Positions 1-5,319 of a DNA stretch of 6,220 nt are shown here, one piece after another. The DNA is taken from assembly GCA_910588325.1 (NCBI GenBank), contig CAJUPP010000115.1, positions 1-6,220 on the forward strand. The letters are read 5' to 3'. Position 1 is the first letter of the stretch, and every line of letters begins with the position of its first letter. A program made the translations under genes and the position numbers. Source of the stretch: an uncultured Hungatella sp. GTDB lineage: Bacteria > Bacillota > Clostridia > Lachnospirales > Lachnospiraceae. The notes beneath the pieces were generated by a model. That model did not search any database, was not told where the DNA came from, and worked only from the letters and a program-made list of their open reading frames with translations.

Positions 1-72
1 AGAATGCTCTGCCAGTATAATTTCCAAACTCTCCCTTACACGTGCTAAAATCTTATCATAATTCCTCTCCAC
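1..72 (-). CDS. Possible 5' end of a divergent gene, partial, unidentified
   Basis: Read on the minus strand, positions 72 down to 1 form an open frame of 24 codons that runs off the left edge. If GTG at 72-70 is the start, the protein begins MERNYDKILARVRESLEIIL, followed by AEHS. This looks like an amphipathic helix and is protein-like, with no stop. An in-frame TAG at 90-88 limits the start to TTG at 78 or GTG at 72. Neither has a convincing ribosome binding site. A good site (GGAGAGG) sits just before an ATG in another frame, but that frame stops after four codons. The family is not recognised. It may be a real divergent gene, a decayed one, or chance; a 24-codon open frame is short enough to occur randomly. 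Confidence 0.3.
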   Translation of the reverse strand, partial: MERNYDKILARVRESLEIILAEHS

Positions 73-107
73 ATTCAAGTTTGCATTCTACCGATATGCC
101 TCCGCCC

Positions 108-136
108 TTGTCCGTCTCTCCAATTTACAGTATAAT
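108..136 (+). promoter_or_regulatory. Putative housekeeping promoter of the sigma-factor operon
   Basis: A perfect -10 hexamer, TATAAT, lies at 131-136. Exactly 17 bases upstream is TTGTCC at 108-113, which matches four of six positions of the TTGACA consensus. Transcription would begin near 143 and leave a leader of about 85 bases before the ATG at 227. The -10 overlaps an AT-rich palindrome at 134-151, which could be an operator. This is inferred from sequence only, and the surrounding AT-richness raises the chance of a false match. Confidence 0.45.
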
Positions 137-151
137 ATTTTTCAAAATATT
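134..151. repeat. AT-rich inverted repeat overlapping the -10 region
   Basis: AATATTTT at 134-141 and AAAATATT at 144-151 form a perfect 8-bp inverted repeat with a 2-base centre. It overlaps the putative -10 box, and TATTTTTCA occurs twice nearby (136-144 and 148-156). It may be a protein-binding site or only a by-product of AT-rich sequence. The 2-base centre makes an RNA hairpin unlikely, so DNA-level binding is the more sensible reading. Confidence 0.3.
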
Positions 152-226
152 TTTCATTTTTTCCATAAATTTCTCCACCCCGAAACGTATAGTAAGTACA
201 AGGCCAAAGCGAAAGAGGGCAATGCC

Positions 227-748
227 ATGAATGACCAGCAGTTTGAACAAAATATCCGTCTCATTCTCCGGAATGACCAAAGCGGCCTGAAACATATTTA
301 TGAGGCCTATTGTCCCATGATTTTTTCTGTTGTTTCGGTTATTTTAAAAAACAGGGCGGACGGGGAAGATGTCACTTCCGAATTCTTCATCCGTCTGTGG
401 GACATCGCCGATACATACAAACCGGGAAACGGACACCAGGCATGGATGATCGCCATTGCACGGAACATGGCCATTGACTATCTGCGGAAGAAGAGCCATG
501 AAACAGCCACTGCGGAAATTCCGGATTATCTGCAGGAGAGGCCTTCCGCCGAGGATCGCATTTGCAGAAAACTTAGCCTTGAACAGGCGTTGCAGACACT
601 GAAACAAGAGGAGAGGCAGGTTGTCAATCTGAAAATCATGGGGGAACTGACCTTCCGTGAAATCGCTAAGATTCTTAAAAAACCTCCGGGAACCGTGGCT
701 TGGCGCTATCGGACAGCCATGGAGAAGCTAAAGGAGGTGCAGCTGTGA
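227..748 (+). CDS. ECF-type RNA polymerase sigma factor
   Basis: This 173-residue protein has the compact two-domain layout of group IV (extracytoplasmic function) sigma factors. Region 2 covers about residues 14-88. It includes the core-binding segment around GEDVTSEFFIRLWD (46-59) and the -10 recognition helix around WMIAIARNMAIDYLRKK (73-89). A linker (about 90-115) joins it to region 4 (about 116-168), whose helix-turn-helix, LTFREIAKILKKPPGTVAWR (141-160), reads the -35 element. The length is normal for the family. The ATG is supported by AGAGGG at 214-219, seven bases upstream. The stop codon overlaps the GTG start of the next gene in the four bases GTGA, so the two are probably translationally coupled. 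By family knowledge it directs RNA polymerase to a small regulon, often including its own operon, when released by its anti-sigma factor. The exact ECF subgroup and regulon cannot be told from here. Confidence 0.93.
   Translation: MNDQQFEQNIRLILRNDQSGLKHIYEAYCPMIFSVVSVILKNRADGEDVTSEFFIRLWDIADTYKPGNGHQAWMIAIARNMAIDYLRKKSHETATAEIPDYLQERPSAEDRICRKLSLEQALQTLKQEERQVVNLKIMGELTFREIAKILKKPPGTVAWRYRTAMEKLKEVQL
731..739 (+). promoter_or_regulatory. Strong ribosome binding site that fixes the anti-sigma start at GTG 745
   Basis: AAGGAGGTG at 731-739 is a near-perfect Shine-Dalgarno sequence, inside the last codons of the sigma gene. It sits five bases before GTG at 745. An ATG at 700 in the same frame would add 15 residues encoded entirely within the sigma gene and lacks such a site, so GTG at 745 is the better start. 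Confidence 0.85.
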
Positions 749-1767
749 AACAACACTCATCATTAGAGCAGGAGTATAAAGATTTGATGCATCAGGCCGC
801 ACCGGATCTTTGGTCCCGGATTGAAAAGAATTTGAAAGAACATCCGGAACGGATTCTCCGTCAGGAAGAGGAGCAAAAAGAGAATGCCGCCCCTAAGAGT
901 TCTGGCGTGTCTTACCGCACAGTTTATAAATGGATGACTTTTGGCACGGTTGCTGCGACAGCTGCCGTATTCTTACTGGTGATTGCCGGTCCTTGGTTTT
1001 TGTCTCTCTTCCCTGTCAGGAAAAATGCGGAAATTGATATGGAATTTTCCGATCGTTTTGAGGCAGAAGCCGGTATGGCGCTGGAAACCACCTCTGCCTT
1101 TGAGGGGAATCGGGAAATCGGTTCTGCAGAAACCGTTCCCGAAACTGTCAAATATGCAGCTCCTGAATCCGCCGGTATTCTCTACTACAGCCAGCTGGAT
1201 TTGGCCTCCTACACCTCTCTTTCTCTTCCGGCCGGGGCCGTAACCTTACCGGAAGACACCATGTATTTTTCAGAGGATATTTTGGGAGATACACAGCTTC
1301 TGTGCCTTGGAACCGTTACATCCGTATCTCTGGAAACAGACCAGTCTGGGAATCCGGCATTTCTTGTGTATAACATCCGCCTGGATTCGATCTGCTATTC
1401 CGAGGACTACACTGCAGAACTGGAATCCGTCATCGTAAAGAGTCCTATCATAAAGTCCGACGGCGGAGACCACCAGATTCTGTACCAGCTGCAGACAGAC
1501 GCCTCCTACCTGCTTCCTTTAAAAAGGCAGGATGACAGCTGGGAACTTCTATTTCCCTTTGCTCCTCAGGTTCAGGTAACGGGAAACGGATCCTATCTGT
1601 TCCACTCCGGTTACACCAGCCTGACCGATGCCAATACCTTTGTGGTAGTAGGCGAGCAGGAAGGAGCCAATGATTTCTATTTTGACAGAATGCTCCTGCG
1701 GAGAGATGAAGATTTCCTCTCCGATTTTATCTCACTGGTTATGGCATACAGCGGGAAAGATGTCTAA
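745..1767 (+). CDS. Probable membrane-bound anti-sigma factor with a large extracytoplasmic domain
   Basis: Starting at GTG 745, the product is 340 residues. Residues 1-64 are hydrophilic and charged (for example LWSRIEKNLKEHPERIL at 22-38) and would lie in the cytoplasm, where anti-sigma factors grip their sigma. Residues about 65-89 form one hydrophobic membrane span (FGTVAATAAVFLLVIAGPWF). About 250 residues follow outside the membrane, starting acidic (EIDMEFSDRFEAEAG) and then turning beta-strand-like. The inner-domain, single-span, outer-domain plan and the 4-base overlap with the sigma gene together support the role. No zinc-binding HxxxCxxC motif is seen, so it is not a classical ZAS-type anti-sigma. 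I do not recognise the outer domain; it is the likely sensor. A membrane protein of other function co-transcribed with the sigma factor remains possible. Confidence 0.72.
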   Translation: MKQHSSLEQEYKDLMHQAAPDLWSRIEKNLKEHPERILRQEEEQKENAAPKSSGVSYRTVYKWMTFGTVAATAAVFLLVIAGPWFLSLFPVRKNAEIDMEFSDRFEAEAGMALETTSAFEGNREIGSAETVPETVKYAAPESAGILYYSQLDLASYTSLSLPAGAVTLPEDTMYFSEDILGDTQLLCLGTVTSVSLETDQSGNPAFLVYNIRLDSICYSEDYTAELESVIVKSPIIKSDGGDHQILYQLQTDASYLLPLKRQDDSWELLFPFAPQVQVTGNGSYLFHSGYTSLTDANTFVVVGEQEGANDFYFDRMLLRRDEDFLSDFISLVMAYSGKDV

Positions 1768-1884
1768 TCATTCATGGTGGCGCCTGATGGCAGGCATGGG
1801 GGATTACTGTGAATCGCACACAAGAAGGAACACTTGTGACCCAAAGCGGCACATGCCGAAATTATTATATGAGGGAGAAATATT
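1768..1884 (+). other. 117-bp gap between anti-sigma and VWA genes with small inverted repeats
   Basis: The gap has no U-tract-tailed terminator and no clear promoter, so the three genes probably share a transcript. It contains short inverted repeats: TGTG/CACA (1808-1811 and 1817-1820), CACAAG/CTTGTG (1819-1824 and 1833-1838, 8-base loop) and CGGC/GCCG (1847-1850 and 1855-1858). The first two share bases and cannot form together. GAGGGAG at 1871-1877 is the ribosome binding site for the VWA gene, seven bases before ATG 1885. Confidence 0.5.
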
Positions 1885-3564
1885 ATGAAAAAAAATTGGA
1901 ACTGGATGCAAAAAAGCTTTTGTTTTCTTACAGCAGCAGCCCTCCTTACCGGCTGCGGAGCCCCGCCTTCTTCAAGTTCCGGTGGTTCCGGCAAAGGAAT
2001 CTCCTCTGAAGCAGGGGATCCACAAGCCGCAGCCGCGGAAACCTGGGCAGTAGATGGAGCCCCCTCCTCAAGCAGCATGTATTTTGAAGCCGGCGAAGGG
2101 GAAGCCTCTGCCTTTGCCAATGATTCATCCATGTCTATGAAATACCGGACCGCTTACGGCGACGGGGACTTTAATACAGAAGAATACAATTACATTTCCG
2201 AAAATGGATATAAAACCACTGCTAAGGAACCTCTGTCTACCTTTTCCGTTGACGTTGACACAGCCTCCTACACCAATCTCCGCCGTTATATCCGCTCCGG
2301 CCAGGAAATTCCTGTGGATGCCGTGCGCATCGAAGAAATGCTCAACTATTTCCGTTATGACTATCCGGAGCCCCAAAGCGGAGAACCATTTTCCGTAACA
2401 ACAGAATATTCCGACTGCCCCTGGAACGAAGACAACCATCTTCTGCTTATCGGGCTGCAGGCCAAAGAAATCGATTTTTCCCACCGTCCTGCATCCAACC
2501 TGGTATTCCTTCTGGATATCTCCGGCTCCATGTATTCTGATGATAAACTGCCTCTGGTACAGAAATCATTTACTATGCTGGCAGAAAACCTGGAGGAAAA
2601 AGACCGGGTTTCCATTGTCACCTATGCCGGATATGAGTCCGTAGTCCTGGACGGCGTTCCAGGCAATCAGACCGCAAAAATCGCCGCAGCCATTGACGAT
2701 CTGGAGGCAGGAGGCTCCACCGCAGGCGCCGCAGGCATCGAGAAGGCCTATGAACTTGCCAGAAAAAATTACATTTCCGGAGGCAATAACCGGGTGATTC
2801 TGGCCACTGACGGCGATTTGAACGTAGGAATCAGCAGTGAGGGAGAACTGACCCGCCTGATTCAGGAGAAGAAGAAAGACGGAATCCACCTGTCTGTCAT
2901 CGGTGTGGGCACGGGGAATCTGAAGGACAACAAAATGGAGGCCCTGGCGGACAACGGCGACGGAAATTACAATTATATCGACAGTATTTACGAGGCCAAA
3001 AAAGTTCTTGTTGACGAGATGGGCGGCACCCTGGTTACTGTGGCCAAGGATGTAAAAATCCAGGTGGAGTTTAATCCCAAATACGTGGCCGGGTATCGGC
3101 TTATCGGATATGAAAACCGCCTTTTGAATCAGGAAGACTTTGATAATGACAAAGTAGACGCCGGTGAAATCGGCTCCGGCCACTGCGTAACTGCCCTCTA
3201 TGAGATTATACCTGCAAATGATGATAATTCATCCGGCACCCAGTTAAAATATCAGACCTCCACGGACCTGGTGGATAGCACCGAACTGCTGACAGTCAAT
3301 CTGCGCTACAAGGCGCCAAACGGCAGAAAAAGCACGCTTCTCACCTATCCGGTAGAGTCTGACACCTACCAGGCTGAACCTTCCGAAACCCTGTCCTTTG
3401 CCGCCGCAGTGGCAGAATTCGGTATGATCCTGCGTGACAGTGAACACAAAGGCGATGCCACCTATGATACGGTTCTGGCCCTGGCAGAGCCCTGCATCCA
3501 CGCCAATACGGATGATTACAAAAAAGAATTCCTGCAGTTGGTGGAAATGGCTAAAGAGCAGTAA
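1885..3564 (+). CDS. VWA-domain lipoprotein, YfbK-like
   Basis: This 559-residue protein begins with a lipoprotein signal peptide: basic N-terminus, hydrophobic core and lipobox LLTGC, with Cys24 the predicted lipidated residue. After cleavage comes a Ser/Gly/Ala-rich low-complexity linker (about 27-85), suited to spanning the cell wall. Residues about 95-195 resemble the N-terminal domain typical of YfbK-type proteins (FSVDVDTASYTNLRRYIRSG, 120-139). The VWA domain follows (about 204-380) with an intact metal-ion-dependent adhesion site: D211-x-S213-x-S215 in DISGSM, T279 in GGSTAG and D309 in ATDGD. The C-terminal part (about 385-555) matches the usual family tail (DUF3520 type). An intact site suggests Mg2+-dependent protein binding at the outer membrane face. 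The clear ribosome binding site and signal peptide fix the start. Neighbouring sigma and anti-sigma genes suggest a role in surface sensing or envelope maintenance; the ligand is unknown. Confidence 0.92.
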   Translation: MKKNWNWMQKSFCFLTAAALLTGCGAPPSSSSGGSGKGISSEAGDPQAAAAETWAVDGAPSSSSMYFEAGEGEASAFANDSSMSMKYRTAYGDGDFNTEEYNYISENGYKTTAKEPLSTFSVDVDTASYTNLRRYIRSGQEIPVDAVRIEEMLNYFRYDYPEPQSGEPFSVTTEYSDCPWNEDNHLLLIGLQAKEIDFSHRPASNLVFLLDISGSMYSDDKLPLVQKSFTMLAENLEEKDRVSIVTYAGYESVVLDGVPGNQTAKIAAAIDDLEAGGSTAGAAGIEKAYELARKNYISGGNNRVILATDGDLNVGISSEGELTRLIQEKKKDGIHLSVIGVGTGNLKDNKMEALADNGDGNYNYIDSIYEAKKVLVDEMGGTLVTVAKDVKIQVEFNPKYVAGYRLIGYENRLLNQEDFDNDKVDAGEIGSGHCVTALYEIIPANDDNSSGTQLKYQTSTDLVDSTELLTVNLRYKAPNGRKSTLLTYPVESDTYQAEPSETLSFAAAVAEFGMILRDSEHKGDATYDTVLALAEPCIHANTDDYKKEFLQLVEMAKEQ

Positions 3565-3615
3565 AAATCCCTGTTGCTTTTTTCGTCAAATTGGAGTAAT
3601 ATTGGAATAAAATGC

Positions 3616-3650
3616 GGCAGCAGTGACAGATCAGAAACTGCTGCCTTTTA
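3616..3650 (+). terminator. Rho-independent terminator after the sigma/VWA operon
   Basis: GGCAGCAG at 3616-3623 and CTGCTGCC at 3638-3645 form a perfect 8-bp GC-rich stem with a 14-base loop, followed at once by TTTTA. It lies 51 bases after the VWA stop and upstream of the preferred MATE start, so it probably separates the two transcription units. The loop is longer than ideal and the U-run short, so read-through is possible. Confidence 0.7.
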
Positions 3651-3668
3651 TAAAAACTCTTCTGACGA

Positions 3669-3675
3669 AAGCAGG
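3669..3675 (+). promoter_or_regulatory. Ribosome binding site supporting MATE start at ATG 3685
   Basis: AAGCAGG at 3669-3675 lies nine bases before ATG 3685. A longer in-frame start at 3574 would put the terminator hairpin inside the gene and add 37 hydrophilic residues not typical of MATE proteins. ATG 3703 (MTKGSI) is the next alternative. Confidence 0.5.
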
Positions 3676-3684
3676 TACAATATC

Positions 3685-5049
3685 ATGGGCCCGACCATCG
3701 ACATGACAAAAGGTTCTATTATGAAACTGGTCGTACTGTTTGCTCTTCCCATCTGCCTTGGAAATGTACTGCAGCAGCTATACAGCACCGTAGATACTCT
3801 TATAATCGGAAATTTCTGCGGATCCGTATCCCTTGCCGCCGTAGGTACAAGCGCACAGCCTGTGGAGATGCTCTTATGTATCTTTATGGGCTTTGGAACC
3901 GGTCTTTCCATTCTTGTCTCCCAGTATACGGGAAGAGGGGATACGGAAAGCTTAAAGGCAGTTATCGCTACCGCCAATTCTTTCTTATTTCTGTGTGCAA
4001 TTCCTGTGGCTGTCTTAGGACTGTTTGTAGGACCACTGCTTCTTAAACTGATGCAGGTTCCTGATGATGCCTGGAGTTATGCTGTTTCCTATATCCGCAT
4101 CATTTTCCTGGGCACTCTCGGAAATATGGGATACAACATGAATGCCGGTATCCTGCGGGGTGTAGGCGACAGCCGCTCTTCTCTTCTTTTTCTTATGATA
4201 TCCTGTGTCGTAAATATTGTCCTGGATTTCATTTTTGTGGCTTTTTTCAACATGGACGTGGCAGGGGCGGCCCTGGCCACGATTATTGCCATGTTTGCCT
4301 CCTGGTTTTTCAGCATTGCTTACATAAAAAGGAATTATCCGGAACTGGACTTCTCCCCTGTTCCCAGAAGATTAGACAGACAAATTCTTTTAAGCATTGT
4401 CCGGATTGGTTTGCCTTTGGGATTAAATAATTCTATTTATTCCGTAGGACATATTTTTGTTCAATCCTTAATCAATACCCAGGGGTCTACATTCATGGCC
4501 GCCTGTTCCGTAGCTACCAAGGTGACCGGTATGGCAAATGTTGCCATCAATTCTTTCGGCTCCGCCGCCACCACATTTTCCGGGCAGAATCTGGGGGCTG
4601 AAAATTATCTCCGATTAAAGCAGGGGGCTCTGCGGATTCCTCTCTTTTCCGGGCTGATTACCGGTCTGGCCGGAATCACGGCTACCATCTTCTGCCGCCC
4701 GATTCTGGGACTTTTTACTCAGGATGGGGAAGTTCTGGCAATGGCCGCCCATTATATCCGGGTTGTGCTTCCTCTCACCTGGCCCTTTGCCATCTTTAAC
4801 GGAATCATCTGTTTTGTAAACGGAATCGGAGAGGTTCGTTTCCCGACTGTAGTGAATGTCCTTATGCTGTGGGCAGTGCGTATTCCATCTGCACATCTGA
4901 TTGCCCGCTTTATCGACGGCAATTATCTGATGGCCTGCTATCCCATCAGCTTTACCTTCGGCATGCTGGTAATGTTTACCTTCTTCCTGACAAAACGTTG
5001 GAAGGAAATACGGCAGCTGGCTTTCCAACAGCAGCAGAAAACCACTTGA
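3685..5049 (+). CDS. MATE-family multidrug/cation antiporter
   Basis: From ATG 3685 the product has 454 residues, the normal length for bacterial MATE transporters, and consists of a dozen hydrophobic segments in two homologous halves. Family-typical stretches are MTKGSIMKLVVLFALPICLG at the N-terminus, QQLYSTVDTLIIGNF in helix 1-2, AGILRGVGDSR before the mid-protein helices, FSGQNLGAENYLRLKQGALR in the second half, and FVNGIGEVRFPTVVNV near the C-terminus. Proteins of this family (the NorM/DinF superfamily) sit in the cytoplasmic membrane and export organic cations, drugs or metabolites in exchange for Na+ or H+. The substrate cannot be predicted. The gene follows the VWA operon on the same strand but is separated by a terminator, so it is probably its own unit; no convincing promoter was found in the gap. 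The C-terminus is a short glutamine-rich cytoplasmic tail (QQQQ). Confidence 0.95.
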   Translation: MGPTIDMTKGSIMKLVVLFALPICLGNVLQQLYSTVDTLIIGNFCGSVSLAAVGTSAQPVEMLLCIFMGFGTGLSILVSQYTGRGDTESLKAVIATANSFLFLCAIPVAVLGLFVGPLLLKLMQVPDDAWSYAVSYIRIIFLGTLGNMGYNMNAGILRGVGDSRSSLLFLMISCVVNIVLDFIFVAFFNMDVAGAALATIIAMFASWFFSIAYIKRNYPELDFSPVPRRLDRQILLSIVRIGLPLGLNNSIYSVGHIFVQSLINTQGSTFMAACSVATKVTGMANVAINSFGSAATTFSGQNLGAENYLRLKQGALRIPLFSGLITGLAGITATIFCRPILGLFTQDGEVLAMAAHYIRVVLPLTWPFAIFNGIICFVNGIGEVRFPTVVNVLMLWAVRIPSAHLIARFIDGNYLMACYPISFTFGMLVMFTFFLTKRWKEIRQLAFQQQQKTT

Positions 5050-5098
5050 TTTGCCATATGGAGCATGATACAATGTCCACGTAAGCGAAGAGCAGTGC

Positions 5099-5163
5099 GG
5101 AAAAGGGAGAAGAAGAAGCTGCGTTGTGCTTGCACATAAGCAGCTTCTTCTCCTCCCTTTTCC
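5099..5163 (+). terminator. Long hairpin downstream of the MATE gene, probable terminator or structured repeat
   Basis: Positions 5099-5122 and 5140-5163 are complementary over 24 bases with a single mismatch (A5110 against C5152). The 17-base interior carries a further TGTG/CACA pairing (5125-5128 and 5133-5136). The left arm is purine-rich (GGAAAAGGGAG start) and the right arm pyrimidine-rich, ending CCCTTTTCC. It begins about 50 bases after the MATE stop and could end that transcript. There is no separate U-run after the stem, so a role as an RNA-stabilising 3' end, or as a repeated intergenic element, is also possible. Confidence 0.6.
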
Positions 5164-5166
5164 ATA

Positions 5167-5193
5167 GGGCCGAAAGGCCCGTGAGCGAACGGG
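5167..5193 (+). repeat. Two overlapping, mutually exclusive small hairpins
   Basis: GGGCC (5167-5171), loop GAAA, GGCCC (5176-5180) make a 5-bp GC stem with a GNRA tetraloop. CCCGT (5178-5182), loop GAGCGA, ACGGG (5189-5193) make a second stem. They share 5178-5180, so only one can form at a time. Confidence 0.5.
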
Positions 5194-5209
5194 AGCGCCA
5201 GCGGACGTG

Positions 5210-5232
5210 AGCTTACACTGCGGATGTAAGCT
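5210..5232 (+). repeat. 8-bp perfect inverted repeat inside the tandem array
   Basis: AGCTTACA at 5210-5217 and TGTAAGCT at 5225-5232 pair perfectly around a 7-base loop. The arms belong to the first 35-base repeat unit. In the second unit the equivalent arms (GAGCAAC and TTAAGCC) no longer pair well, so the structure is specific to copy one. Confidence 0.45.
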
Positions 5233-5319
5233 ACAGCAGACGTGAGCAACTCTGCGGCCTTAAGCCACAGCAGACATGAGCGACACTGCCCAAAATAAAG
5301 TGAAAGGAATGATAATTTT

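Larger units (their letters stand above)
5079..5290 (+). repeat. Degenerate tandem repeat array (core ACGTRAGC) interrupted by hairpins
   Basis: Two near-identical units of 35 and 34 bases occupy 5205-5239 and 5240-5273. Each has the layout ACGTGAGC, then about 5 variable bases, CTGCGG, a TAAGC core and ACAGCAG. A partial third copy (ACATGAGC...CACTGCC) fills 5274-5290. Related pieces occur upstream at 5079-5100 (ACGTAAGC...GTGCGG) and 5181-5204 (GTGAGC...CAGCGG). The large hairpin at 5099-5163 and a small one at 5167-5180 sit between these. Nothing here is coding. It looks like an intergenic repetitive element rather than a gene remnant; its function is unknown. Confidence 0.65.

Noticed and set aside
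42..230. 62-residue plus-strand frame ahead of the sigma gene
   Set aside because: No ribosome binding site, low-complexity Ser/Phe/Ile composition from AT-rich leader DNA, and it covers the promoter region.
700..744. Upstream ATG extension of the anti-sigma gene
   Set aside because: It lies wholly inside the sigma gene, whereas GTG 745 has a near-perfect ribosome binding site and a 4-base overlap typical of coupled genes.
1809..2009. 66-residue frame starting at GTG 1809
   Set aside because: Despite a plausible ribosome binding site, it overlaps the VWA signal peptide and linker out of frame and has no protein-like features beyond that.
2566..3183. 205-residue minus-strand frame inside the VWA gene
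   Set aside because: It is antisense to the conserved VWA domain and has no ribosome binding site or recognisable motif; long antisense frames are expected opposite this codon usage.
3591..3612. Imperfect 11-base direct repeat (TTGGAGTAATA / TTGGAATAAAA) as a promoter or operator for the MATE gene
   Set aside because: No -35/-10 pair with proper spacing could be formed and it lies upstream of the terminator hairpin, so a role is not supported.
3574..3684. 37-residue N-terminal extension of the MATE protein
   Set aside because: It contains the terminator hairpin, is hydrophilic and is unlike MATE N-termini.
4615..5073. 152-residue minus-strand frame opposite the MATE 3' end
   Set aside because: Antisense shadow of a clear transporter gene; composition is rich in His, Gln and Pro with no domain.
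5079..5290. CRISPR array
   Set aside because: Repeat units are contiguous and degenerate, without unique spacers of constant length, and no cas gene is present.
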